A stretch of 64,000 nucleotides of DNA from Balneolaceae bacterium (GTDB lineage Bacteria; Bacteroidota; Rhodothermia; Balneolales; Balneolaceae), in the NCBI GenBank assembly GCA_017795005.1, contig CP051242.1, positions 2,690,976 through 2,754,975 on the forward strand, written 5' to 3'. Shown here piece by piece: positions 53,278-61,390 of the stretch. A program made the position numbers and the translations under genes. The first letter of the stretch is position 1. The number at the start of each line of letters is the position of its first letter. Below the pieces are notes generated by a model. The model searched no databases. It was given only the letters and a program-made list of their open reading frames with translations, and was not told where the DNA came from.

Positions 53278-55620
53278 ATGCACAAGCACGTACTTATACT
53301 TTTGGCAGGATTACTTGCTGCCTGCTCTCATCCTGAACCGGAAAAACTCGAGACTTTTCCTCTCACTTCGGTCACACTTTTGGATAGTCCTTTTCTGGAA
53401 GCTCAAAATACAGATATGGAATATATCCTTGAGTTGGATGCAGATCGCCTCCTTGCCCCCTACCTTATTGAAGCAGGTTTGGAACCTAAAGCTCCAAAAT
53501 ATGGAAACTGGGAAAACACCGGGTTAGATGGTCATATTGGAGGACACTATGTAAGTGCACTCGCATTAATGTATGCTTCTTCCGGTGATCAACAAGTGCT
53601 GGACCGTTTGAGTTATGTGATAGGAGAACTATACAGAGCTCAACAGGCTAATGGAGATGGATATTTGGGTGGAATTCCGAATAGTGAAGAAATCTGGTCA
53701 GAAATCGCTGAAGGTGATATCAGGGCTCAAAGTTTTTCACTTAATGGTCGTTGGGTTCCGTTGTATAACATCCATAAGATTTTTGCAGGTTTACGGGACG
53801 CTTACCTAATTACTGATATAGAGAAAGCAAAAGAAATGCTGATCGATCTAACGGATTGGTTTGTAGATGTGAATAAAAATCTGACTGAAGAACAAATTCA
53901 GGATATGCTTCGAAGTGAACACGGTGGATTAAACGAAGTCTTTGCTGATGTGTATGCCATCACCGGAAACGAAGAATATCTGACTCTTGCGAAGAAATAT
54001 TCAGACCATGCCATTCTTGATCCCCTTTTATTGGGAGAAGACGATTTAACAGGAAAACATGCCAATACTCAAATCCCTAAAGTTATAGGCTACCAACGTG
54101 TTGCAGAACTGGAAGATGATGACACATGGAAAGAAGCAGCTAAACGTTTTTGGGATATCGTAGTAGAAGATCGTTCAGTAGCCTTTGGAGGCAATAGTGT
54201 AAGGGAGCATTTCAACCCAACCGATGATTTTTCAGGGATGGTAACGGCCAATCAGGGACCGGAAACCTGTAACACCTATAACATGCTTCGTTTATCAAAA
54301 ATGTTATTTACAGATGATCCTGATGCCAAATACATCAACTATTATGAGCGGGCTTTGTACAATCACATTTTATCTTCTCAACATCCGGATGGTGGTTTTG
54401 TGTATTTCACACCTATTCGTCCAAGGCATTATCGGGTATATTCACAACCTCATACCAGTTTCTGGTGCTGTGTGGGTTCCGGAATTGAAAATCATGGCAA
54501 GTATAACGAACTCGTTTATGCTCACTCTCAAAACAATGTCTTTTTAAACTTGTTTATTCCTTCTGTTCTCAATTGGAAAGAACAAAAAGCGATCATCACA
54601 CAAACCACTCGATTTCCTTTTGAAGAAGAAACCCGACTGCAAATCCAGGTAAACCAACCAAAAGAATTTGCTCTTTCAATTCGTAAACCCTCTTGGATTG
54701 ATGGAGATGCAGAAATAAAAGTAAATGGAAAAAGCTGGAGTACTTCCACGAATTCTTTTTCATACATGACTATAAACAGAACGTGGGAAAATGGAGATGT
54801 AGTAACAGTTTCTTTACCAATGAAAACCACGGTTGAACAACTTCCCGACGGATCTCCATGGGTTGCATTTATGAAAGGCCCGATTGTACTTGCGGCCGTA
54901 ACAGATACTTCCGATTTGGGCGGACTTTATGCTGATGAAGCCAGAATGGCACACGTTGCCAGTGATATATTCTATCCTTTGGATGAAGCTCCGGTGATTT
55001 TATCGAATGATCCTTCGAAATTAGCTGATCAGGTTAAGCAAAACGGACCAATGTCTTTTTCTATTGATCCCCTTATTTATGGAGAAGACTGGGATGGACT
55101 AAAGCTTGTTCCTTTTTTCAGTATTCATGAAGCACGATACATGATGTACTGGCCGGTTTATACGGAAGCTGAATTAGAAGAAAGACAAGCGGCCATAAAA
55201 GCTCAGGAAGCTGCTATGCTGGAGCTGGAATCCAGAACCGTAGATATGGTAGCCACAGGCGAACAACAACCAGAATCAGATCACTTTTTCCGGGGAGAAG
55301 GAACAGAATCAGGAGTATATGAAGGTCGGTATTGGAGGCATGCCTGGGGCTGGTTCAGTTATGAACTCAGAAATCCTGATACAGAAGGAAGTATTCTCAG
55401 AGTAACCTATTCGGGTGCTGACCAAGGACGTACCTTTGATATTCTGATTGATGAGGTACTTCTTGAAACGGTTACCTCAACCGGTCAACCATCTACCTTT
55501 TTTGATGTTGATTATGAAATCCCTGAAGAATTGGTTTCTGAAAAAATGCGGGTCAAATTTCAGGCTCATGAAAATTCAATGGCAGGCGGAGTATTTGAAG
55601 TAAGGTTATTGAGGGAATAA
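53278..55620 (+). CDS. GH127-family glycosidase (beta-L-arabinofuranosidase type), lipoprotein
   Basis: This 780-residue envelope glycosidase of the DUF1680/GH127 family would remove beta-L-arabinofuranose or related furanosides from glycans. The start at 53278 gives a lipoprotein signal (MHKHVLILLAGLLAAC), so it is preferred to an earlier GTG at 53221. The catalytic and zinc residues of the characterised enzymes are preserved: Glu329 and Cys331 in GPETCNTYN, and Cys397/Cys398 in FWCCVGSGIENH. The enzyme has an alpha/alpha barrel followed by beta-sandwich domains. The final 100 residues contain a further beta domain ending at the C-terminus. No other glycan gene is adjacent. Confidence 0.9.
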   Translation: MHKHVLILLAGLLAACSHPEPEKLETFPLTSVTLLDSPFLEAQNTDMEYILELDADRLLAPYLIEAGLEPKAPKYGNWENTGLDGHIGGHYVSALALMYASSGDQQVLDRLSYVIGELYRAQQANGDGYLGGIPNSEEIWSEIAEGDIRAQSFSLNGRWVPLYNIHKIFAGLRDAYLITDIEKAKEMLIDLTDWFVDVNKNLTEEQIQDMLRSEHGGLNEVFADVYAITGNEEYLTLAKKYSDHAILDPLLLGEDDLTGKHANTQIPKVIGYQRVAELEDDDTWKEAAKRFWDIVVEDRSVAFGGNSVREHFNPTDDFSGMVTANQGPETCNTYNMLRLSKMLFTDDPDAKYINYYERALYNHILSSQHPDGGFVYFTPIRPRHYRVYSQPHTSFWCCVGSGIENHGKYNELVYAHSQNNVFLNLFIPSVLNWKEQKAIITQTTRFPFEEETRLQIQVNQPKEFALSIRKPSWIDGDAEIKVNGKSWSTSTNSFSYMTINRTWENGDVVTVSLPMKTTVEQLPDGSPWVAFMKGPIVLAAVTDTSDLGGLYADEARMAHVASDIFYPLDEAPVILSNDPSKLADQVKQNGPMSFSIDPLIYGEDWDGLKLVPFFSIHEARYMMYWPVYTEAELEERQAAIKAQEAAMLELESRTVDMVATGEQQPESDHFFRGEGTESGVYEGRYWRHAWGWFSYELRNPDTEGSILRVTYSGADQGRTFDILIDEVLLETVTSTGQPSTFFDVDYEIPEELVSEKMRVKFQAHENSMAGGVFEVRLLRE

Positions 55621-55629
55621 ATAGAATTA

Positions 55630-55744
55630 GTCATCGCGAGAAGCTTCAATTGTATTTGAAGCTAAATTACCATCGATGCGACGACCTCATGGAACTACAT
55701 CTCAAGCCTTTTCAATGAGATTGCTTCGCTCCGCTCGCAATGAC
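55630..55744. repeat. Dispersed palindromic element downstream of the GH127 gene
   Basis: Ends GTCATCGCGAG and CTCGCAATGAC pair with one mismatch over 11 bp. The inner AAGCTTCAATTG...TTGAAGCT also pairs. The whole is 115 bp and has the same end type as the elements at 34452-34535 and 60976-61073. Confidence 0.7.
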
Positions 55745-55791
55745 TTTATTAGTTCTATTTTTGGTTACTAGAATCCTTAGTTTTGGATCCT

Positions 55792-56490
55792 ATGAAAAAG
55801 AAAACCACGCGAACACGACCAGACGTCTCCATTATTTATGAAGACAATCATCTGTTAGTGATTGATAAACCTTCGGGAGTGCTCTCTCAGGAAGACCATA
55901 CCGGTGATCCGGATATCCTTACTCTTTGTAAGCAATACATCAAAAAGGAATACAATAAACCCGGAAATGTATGGCTTGGATTGGTTCACCGCCTGGACCG
56001 ACCGGTAAGCGGGTTAATGGTTCTCGCTAAAACATCGAAAGCAGCGTCGAGGTTGTCCGAAGAAGTCCGAAAAAACAAGATGGATAAAACCTACTGGGCG
56101 CTTGTGTATGGAATGACGCCCATGGAAGCAGACCTCAAGCATTATCTGGAAAAAGACCGGAGGTCAAACTCAGTCAAAGCCTATACATCGAAAAAAGGAA
56201 AGTCAAAAGAAGCTCGCCTTAGTTTTAAAACCATCAAACAAAGCAAAGATTACAGCATTGTAGAAATTGATCTGGAAACTGGTCGCCCCCATCAGATTCG
56301 GGTACAATTAGAGAAAATTGGTCACCCTATTTTTGGAGATTATAAATATGCGGAAGAGAATTCCGGTCCCGGAAAAAATATGGCTCTTCGAGCAATGAAA
56401 CTGAGTTTCAAACACCCTACGATTGATAAAGTGATGAACTTTGAAGTAAAACCGCCAAAGCAACAACCCTGGGATTTATTTGATTATTAG
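55792..56490 (+). CDS. RluA-family pseudouridine synthase
   Basis: This 232-residue RNA-modifying enzyme lacks an S4 domain. The catalytic Asp lies in GLVHRLDRPVSGLMVLAKT, the RluA signature. Other family motifs are VIDKPSGVLSQEDH at the start and VEIDLETGRPHQIRVQLEKIGHPIFGDYKYA. Which uridine it modifies cannot be read from sequence. An in-frame TTG lies three codons earlier at 55783, but the ATG at 55792 was preferred, giving KKKTTRTRPDVSII. It is followed by a very strong hairpin. Confidence 0.93.
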   Translation: MKKKTTRTRPDVSIIYEDNHLLVIDKPSGVLSQEDHTGDPDILTLCKQYIKKEYNKPGNVWLGLVHRLDRPVSGLMVLAKTSKAASRLSEEVRKNKMDKTYWALVYGMTPMEADLKHYLEKDRRSNSVKAYTSKKGKSKEARLSFKTIKQSKDYSIVEIDLETGRPHQIRVQLEKIGHPIFGDYKYAEENSGPGKNMALRAMKLSFKHPTIDKVMNFEVKPPKQQPWDLFDY

Positions 56491-56507
56491 AAAAAAGCCC
56501 CCTGCTT

Positions 56508-56549
56508 TCAGCCTTCAGCTTTTTCCAACCAAAAAAAGCTGAAGGCTGA
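56508..56549 (+). terminator. Very long perfect hairpin after the RluA-type gene
   Basis: TCAGCCTTCAGCTTTTT pairs with AAAAAGCTGAAGGCTGA over 17 bp with a short loop. It is longer than a typical terminator and may be a small dispersed palindrome doing that job. Confidence 0.7.
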
Positions 56550-56593
56550 TTGCTGAAAACTTTTCAATTATTAAGACCATTAGTTTTTTAACA

Positions 56594-57466
56594 ATGAAGA
56601 TTTCGTACACAGCTGCTTATATCGTTGTAAAGTTTTACGGGCTGACTAAATTTCCAGAGATAGCAAGCAAGTTCGATTCGTTTGTTCTCGATTTCTATAA
56701 ACATATGGTTGGATTTCTTCCCTCACATCTGAGCTGGTACCAACGATCACTGAACTCTTACCTTTTACGAAAGTTTTTTATTTGGTCAGAAGAGCTACTC
56801 CTACCCGGAGATTTGATGCATATCATTTGCCGAAAGTATTATATGACAAAATTGCTAGATAAAGCTCTTAACAATGGGGTTGAACAAGTGGTAAGTATGG
56901 GAGCCGGATTTGATCATCTTGGAGTGTATGCCTCAACAAAAGGAATACCGACTTTTGAACTCGACCGAACATTGATGGTTGACCAAAAGCAGGAATTTAT
57001 AGAGCAATACAACTACCAAAATGAGCTTCTGCATCTGATTGCTACTGACTTTGAGAAAGAACCATTATCAGATACACTTGCAAGAATACCGAAGTTTGAT
57101 CCTGATAAAAAAACTCTCTTTATAGGGGAAGGTTTTTTTGATTACCTCCCTCCTCATACAACAAAAGAAATCCTGTCGAATATCAAATCTCTGAATCCCA
57201 GGAACCAGCTTCTTACTACTTTTTTTTCTTTGGATGAATTGAACTGGTTTCATCGGTTTTCATTTACAAGTGGAGTTAGTTTAGTTGGTGAATCCCTAAA
57301 ACTCCCATTAAATAAAGAAGAATTTGTAAAGCTACTTTCTGACTATGGCTTTCAGCTCGATAATGAAATCAGTTATAAAGAAATGCAGGAAGAGTTAGTT
57401 AGCTCTATCGGTATTGAGCTGCCTGTGCTAAAAGGGTTTTATATTCTTGATTTCGTTATTCGTTGA
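56594..57466 (+). CDS. LCMT/TIGR00027-type SAM-dependent methyltransferase
   Basis: This 290-residue protein probably methylates a carboxyl group or a small molecule using S-adenosylmethionine. The SAM-binding loop is VVSMGAGFDHLGVY. ELDRTLMVDQKQEF, a D-x-x-x-x-x-x-x-K segment, is characteristic of the leucine carboxyl methyltransferase-like family. IGEGFFDYLPPHTTKEIL supplies the third conserved block, E-G-x-x-x-Y-L. Length fits. The substrate is unknown. It stands between a strong hairpin and a palindromic repeat, so it is transcribed alone. Confidence 0.82.
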   Translation: MKISYTAAYIVVKFYGLTKFPEIASKFDSFVLDFYKHMVGFLPSHLSWYQRSLNSYLLRKFFIWSEELLLPGDLMHIICRKYYMTKLLDKALNNGVEQVVSMGAGFDHLGVYASTKGIPTFELDRTLMVDQKQEFIEQYNYQNELLHLIATDFEKEPLSDTLARIPKFDPDKKTLFIGEGFFDYLPPHTTKEILSNIKSLNPRNQLLTTFFSLDELNWFHRFSFTSGVSLVGESLKLPLNKEEFVKLLSDYGFQLDNEISYKEMQEELVSSIGIELPVLKGFYILDFVIR

Positions 57467-57485
57467 TTAAATAATATATAAGCTC

Positions 57486-57594
57486 GTCATCCCGGACTTG
57501 ATCCGGGATCTTAAGTGAAGTTTTTGATCCAAATTATTAGTTTGAACCTGCTTTTCTAAATTCCACAAAGATCCTGAAACGAGTTCAGGATGAC
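57486..57594. repeat. Dispersed palindromic element between the methyltransferase and rmuC
   Basis: Ends GTCATCCCGGACTTG and AGTTCAGGATGAC pair imperfectly. Each end holds a smaller palindrome of its own, CGGACTTGATCCGGGATC and GATCCTGAAACGAGTTCAGGATG. At 109 bp it belongs to the same class as the other GTCAT elements. Confidence 0.65.
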
Positions 57595-57605
57595 CTACAC
57601 TTCTG

Positions 57606-58916
57606 TTAGTTTTCATCACCTGTAAACGAATCAGGCAGCTTTTTTGAAGCTTTAGCACCAAGTTCTTTCAACATCTCTGCCTGCCGTACTAAATTTCCCG
57701 AACCTTCTGATAATCGGGTTCGTGCTTCTTCATAGCTCTTTTGAGTTTGCTGAATACGATCTCCGATTTGTTCCATACTTTCAACAAAAAGAACAAATTT
57801 ATCATACAATGCTCCTCCACGCTGAGCAATCTCAAGAGCATTTTTATTCTGATATTCCTGCTTCCAGACACTGTCGATGGTTGCAAGTGTTGCAAGTAAG
57901 GTAGAAGGACTCACAATCACGATATTTCTATCAAATGCTTCGTAGTACAAATTCGGATCAGATTGGAGCGCTAATCCAAATGCTGGCTCTATTGGAATAA
58001 ATAGTAATACAAAATCAGGACTTCGATCTCCATGAATTTGCTGATAGTTTTTTGCACTCAACCCTTTCACATGCGCTCTTAAGGAAGCTATATGTTGTTT
58101 AATCGCTGATTCAGCTTCTGCATCGTCATCACTTGAAGCAAACTTTTCATAAGCAGCTAAGGAAACTTTGGAATCAATCACCAAAAACTTCTCGTCGGGT
58201 AAGTGAACTACCACATCAGGTTGAAGCCTGCGACCTTCTTCCGTAGTGGTACTTTGTTGCACTTCATATTCGCGTCCTTTCGTTAAACCAGACCTTTCCA
58301 GTATTCTTTCAAGGATCACTTCTCCCCAATTACCCTGAGCTTTAGAATCCCCTTTAAGTGCTTTGGTTAAATTCTTAGCATCCTCACTCATTTTCTGATT
58401 GAGTTCTGCCATTTGACGAATCTGTTCTTTCAGAGTTGCCCGTTGCCTGTTTTCATCATTATAGGTCTCCTCTACTTTCTTTTTGAACGATTCCAGATTG
58501 TCTCCAAGCGGTTTTAAAATCTGATCCAGACTCTCTTTGTTTTGCTTAGTGAATTTTTCGGCTTTCTCATCCAGAATTTTGTTTGCCAGATTTTCGAACT
58601 GAACTTTAAGTTGCTCCTGCATTCCGGCCAGTTCTTCTTTTTGTTCCGAAAGTTTTTCTTCAAGGGAAGCATACTCTGCTTTTAACCCTGCAAGCTGACG
58701 ATCCAATGCCGATTTATCTTCCCGTTCTTTTTTGAGCTCTTCTTCTTTTTCTTTAGTGATTTGATCTAATCTGGATTCTGCTTCTTCTGCCTGTTTTTCA
58801 AGATTGGCATTCCGCTCTTCCAGCCTCGAGCTCTCTGACTTTGATTTAAAATGAGCAATAAAAAAGCCCGCTATTCCGCCAATTAACAATGCAACTATTC
58901 CTAAAACTATATCCAT
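57606..58916 (-). CDS. rmuC: DNA recombination protein RmuC
   Basis: This 436-residue protein is thought to limit DNA inversions at short inverted repeats. It has an N-terminal transmembrane helix (about 3-22) and a long Glu/Lys-rich coiled coil at about 30-190. The RmuC nuclease-like domain includes KGDSKAQGNWGEVILERILERSGLTKGREYEVQ, RRLQPDVVVHLPDEKFLVIDSKVSL and SPDFVLLFIPIEPAF. The DSKVSL region carries the predicted PD-(D/E)XK residues. It lies 14 bp upstream of nothing on its strand and just after the oxidoreductase stop at 58930, so it may be co-transcribed with the oxidoreductase and hydrolase genes. Confidence 0.93.
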   Translation of the reverse strand: MDIVLGIVALLIGGIAGFFIAHFKSKSESSRLEERNANLEKQAEEAESRLDQITKEKEEELKKEREDKSALDRQLAGLKAEYASLEEKLSEQKEELAGMQEQLKVQFENLANKILDEKAEKFTKQNKESLDQILKPLGDNLESFKKKVEETYNDENRQRATLKEQIRQMAELNQKMSEDAKNLTKALKGDSKAQGNWGEVILERILERSGLTKGREYEVQQSTTTEEGRRLQPDVVVHLPDEKFLVIDSKVSLAAYEKFASSDDDAEAESAIKQHIASLRAHVKGLSAKNYQQIHGDRSPDFVLLFIPIEPAFGLALQSDPNLYYEAFDRNIVIVSPSTLLATLATIDSVWKQEYQNKNALEIAQRGGALYDKFVLFVESMEQIGDRIQQTQKSYEEARTRLSEGSGNLVRQAEMLKELGAKASKKLPDSFTGDEN

Positions 58917-58929
58917 CTAAATCCTTTAT

Positions 58930-60048
58930 TCAAAGCTCTACCCGAGCAGAATTCATAGCAATTGATTTATAAATCGCCTCAATTATTTTCATGTCCTGAA
59001 GACCTTCTTCTCCTGATGCAGAAGTTACTGTACCGTTATTTATCGCAACAGCCATCGCGTCCATCTGCAGTGCCTGTTGATTCGGGTTTCCAAAGTCAAG
59101 GGGTTCGCCACCCAATGTACCTTTTAATCCTCCATAGATGTACGCCGGAGACAGGATCGCCTGGAAATTATTCCGTTCGTAACTCACCTGTAAACGTTCT
59201 GTCCTGAAATTATAGGTTGTATTACAATTAGCAACGGCTCCGCTTGGAAATTCCATCTGCCAGGTAATCGTCTCGTCCACTTCTGCAAACTTAACGGCAT
59301 CCGTTTTAAATTCCTGAGCAGTAACAGAAACAGGTTCTTCCTGGGTAGCGTATCTTGCAGCCTGAATACAATAAATTCCCACATCCATCATGGCACCGCC
59401 ACCTGCCATTGCTTTTTTAAGCCGCCACTGATTCGGATTGCCTATTGTAAATCCAAACTCGGCGTTTACATACTTTGGGAGACCGTTTTTACCACTTTTG
59501 GTATGATTAACTATCGCCTGATTATATGGATCAAAATGAAGCCGATATCCAATCTGCAGTGTAACATTGTTGGCTTTACAAGCAGCAATCATTTGTTCAC
59601 TCTCTTCCACACTTACGGCCATTGGTTTTTCACAGATCACATGTTTTCCCGCATTTGCTGCCCTAATAGTATACTCAGCATGCATGGAATTAGGTAAAAC
59701 CACATACACAATATCCACATCCGGATTGTCTACGATTTCATCAAAATTTTCATAATTGTAAATGTGACTTTCGGGGATATCATACTCCTTTCCATATCTT
59801 TCTGCCTTAGATGGGGTTCCCGTTACTAAAGCAGTAAGTTTGCAATGTTCGGTTTCTTTAAGAGCAGGCGCAAGCTGCCCCATAGCATACCCACCTAAAC
59901 CAACCAGTGCTATACCTAGCTGTTTTTCGCTCTTTATTCCACCAAATAAATCTTTGGTGTTTAGCAGTGGAAACATGGCTGCAGCACCAATGCTTTTTCC
60001 TGTTAATCCTAAAAACCTTCTTCTGTTTAGTGAGTTTTCATCTTTCAT
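58930..60048 (-). CDS. Gfo/Idh/MocA-family NAD(P)-dependent oxidoreductase, exported by Tat
   Basis: This intact 372-residue paralogue matches the broken gene at 22054-23149. The N-terminus has a twin-arginine signal (LNRRRFLGLTGKSIGAAA), so it is folded in the cytoplasm and exported. The Rossmann motif is GIALVGLGGYAMG. The conserved catalytic motif is CEKPMAVSVEES. The C-terminal half has GGGAMMDVGIYCIQAARYAT, the usual second-domain motif. It most likely oxidises or reduces a sugar or sugar-like alcohol; the substrate is unknown. It starts four bases downstream of the hydrolase stop, indicating one transcript. Confidence 0.93.
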   Translation of the reverse strand: MKDENSLNRRRFLGLTGKSIGAAAMFPLLNTKDLFGGIKSEKQLGIALVGLGGYAMGQLAPALKETEHCKLTALVTGTPSKAERYGKEYDIPESHIYNYENFDEIVDNPDVDIVYVVLPNSMHAEYTIRAANAGKHVICEKPMAVSVEESEQMIAACKANNVTLQIGYRLHFDPYNQAIVNHTKSGKNGLPKYVNAEFGFTIGNPNQWRLKKAMAGGGAMMDVGIYCIQAARYATQEEPVSVTAQEFKTDAVKFAEVDETITWQMEFPSGAVANCNTTYNFRTERLQVSYERNNFQAILSPAYIYGGLKGTLGGEPLDFGNPNQQALQMDAMAVAINNGTVTSASGEEGLQDMKIIEAIYKSIAMNSARVEL

Positions 60049-60052
60049 TCCA

Positions 60053-60865
60053 TTATCCCCTGTTTAATATTTCTTTCATCTTTTTTTGTAGTTCTGCATT
60101 ATGAAAAACTCCATTATGTCCCTGTCCTTCCAGTATAATGTATTCATCATTTTCATCCAGAAACTGATTGAGCTTTATTCCCCTTTCCACAGGTAAAAGA
60201 ACATCCTTTCCCGCGTAAAAAATAGTAATTGGTTCTTCAATTTCAGGTAATGCAAGATCTGTTCTTAATGGATATCTGACCAAAAAAGTGGGTAAAAACC
60301 AGTACTCAGCATTTTTCATATCCACCATACTATAATATGGAGTCCAGATAACAAGCTCTCTTGGATCATTTTCTGTGGCAACTAAGGCGGCAACTCCCGA
60401 ACCCAGAGAATACCCGAGTACGATAATATTTTCTTCTTCATACTCTTTAGTCATTTCCTGGTATACAACTTTCATATCGCCTACAAGATCCTGCTCATTC
60501 TTCAGCTCTCCTGTACTTAGCCCGAATTCGCGATAATCGGGATAAAGAACATCGTATCCTTCATTCAGAAAGAGATGAAATTTTGCCGGACTTGTATCTG
60601 CACTTCCACCGTTTCCATGAAAATATATCACCAAGCCTTTAGAGGAGTCTGCTTTAGCATGAATCGCATGAATCTTTACTCCTTCTTCAATTTCAAACCA
60701 CCGTTCTTCAAAATTAAAGTCATAATCGAATATATGACCTTCTTCCAGTTTTGTAGGATTAAAAAGAATGGCATTCTGGATGCTGTAGAAATAAATACAT
60801 ACAGCCAAATATAAACCTACTAGCGTAACTACTGTAGAGAAAATGGTTTTTTTTGACTTACTCAT
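60053..60865 (-). CDS. Membrane-anchored alpha/beta hydrolase
   Basis: This 270-residue protein has an N-terminal hydrophobic segment (FSTVVTLVGLYLAVCIYFYSI) that anchors it with the enzyme outside the cytoplasm. The alpha/beta-hydrolase core has the oxyanion region YFHGNGGS, the nucleophile elbow LGYSLGSG, the acid Asp in FYAGKDVLLP and the His in EGQGHNG. It resembles BEM46/YjfP-type hydrolases of unclear substrate. The gene directly precedes the oxidoreductase. A terminator lies upstream, in the 231-bp gap, belonging to the opposite-end gene cluster. Confidence 0.9.
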   Translation of the reverse strand: MSKSKKTIFSTVVTLVGLYLAVCIYFYSIQNAILFNPTKLEEGHIFDYDFNFEERWFEIEEGVKIHAIHAKADSSKGLVIYFHGNGGSADTSPAKFHLFLNEGYDVLYPDYREFGLSTGELKNEQDLVGDMKVVYQEMTKEYEEENIIVLGYSLGSGVAALVATENDPRELVIWTPYYSMVDMKNAEYWFLPTFLVRYPLRTDLALPEIEEPITIFYAGKDVLLPVERGIKLNQFLDENDEYIILEGQGHNGVFHNAELQKKMKEILNRG

Positions 60866-60913
60866 ACACTTATGATACTAAATTTTGATTTAGTATGGAC
60901 TTATTGAATATAA

Positions 60914-60948
60914 AAAAAGACAGCCCGGATAATTTGGACTGTCTTTTT
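60914..60948. terminator. Terminator-like hairpin
   Basis: AAAAAGACAG and CTGTCTTTTT form a 10-bp stem around a 15-base loop that ends in T on both strands. It lies upstream of the alpha/beta hydrolase and downstream of the PID-CTERM gene, with a palindromic element between. Confidence 0.7.
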
Positions 60949-60975
60949 GTACGGTCATAAAGAAGCATTTAGATT

Positions 60976-61073
60976 TCATTTCGAATCCTCCTATGAAGGT
61001 GAGAAATCTAAGGTGCTTATTGCAGTGTATTCAATCTTAAGATTTCTCAGTCGCTTCGCTTCTTCGAAATGAC
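60976..61073. repeat. Dispersed palindromic element downstream of the PID-CTERM gene
   Basis: The TTCATTTCGAA and TTCGAAATGAC ends pair. Internal GAGAAATCTA and TAAGATTTCTC also pair, with CAGTCGCTTCGCTTCTTCG at the right. The 98-bp unit is close in sequence to the element at 34452-34535. Confidence 0.7.
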
Positions 61074-61096
61074 AAAAAGCTCAGTTTATCATTTAA

Positions 61097-61300
61097 TCAG
61101 AGATCGATGTTCTCTTCTTCGTTTTTCTTTTTATCCCGAAGCTTCTTAATAGCGTAGGCTCCTCCTGCTGCTGCAAGTAGTCCTAAGCCTCCATCAATGG
61201 GAGCCTGAGACGGTGCAGATGGAAGTCCCGGTTGGGCCATAGCAAATTCGGTGATAAATAACGCAAATGCTGTAAGTGTAAATAGTATTCTTGTTTTCAT
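61097..61300 (-). CDS. Small PID-CTERM sorting-domain protein
   Basis: This 67-residue protein has a signal peptide (MKTRILFTLTAFALFITEFAMAQ), a short Pro-rich linker and the C-terminal sorting block APIDGGLGLLAAAGGAYAIKKLRDKKKNEE. The PIDGG motif, hydrophobic helix and basic tail resemble the PEP-CTERM/exosortase logic, but with the PID signature known from Bacteroidota. The mature part before the motif is only about ten residues, so it may be a tiny surface or membrane peptide. The start at 61300 is preferred to an upstream ATG at 61390, because it begins the signal peptide. It lies directly downstream of the T9SS protein gene. Confidence 0.85.
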   Translation of the reverse strand: MKTRILFTLTAFALFITEFAMAQPGLPSAPSQAPIDGGLGLLAAAGGAYAIKKLRDKKKNEEENIDL

Positions 61301-61316
61301 AATTGTATGATTAGAA

Positions 61317-61388
61317 GAAAGGAGAAAGGACGAAGGAGAAAGGAGCTTGTGGGTTATATACCCCTGCTCCTTTCTCCCTGTTCCTTTC
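61317..61388. repeat. Large inverted repeat between the T9SS and PID-CTERM genes
   Basis: A purine-rich left arm (61317-61346) and a pyrimidine-rich right arm (61366-61388) share a perfect 12-bp core, GGAGAAAGGAGC/GCTCCTTTCTCC. The loop contains a second palindrome, GGGTTATATACCC. It could attenuate transcription or stabilise the upstream mRNA. Confidence 0.6.
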
Positions 61389-61390
61389 AC

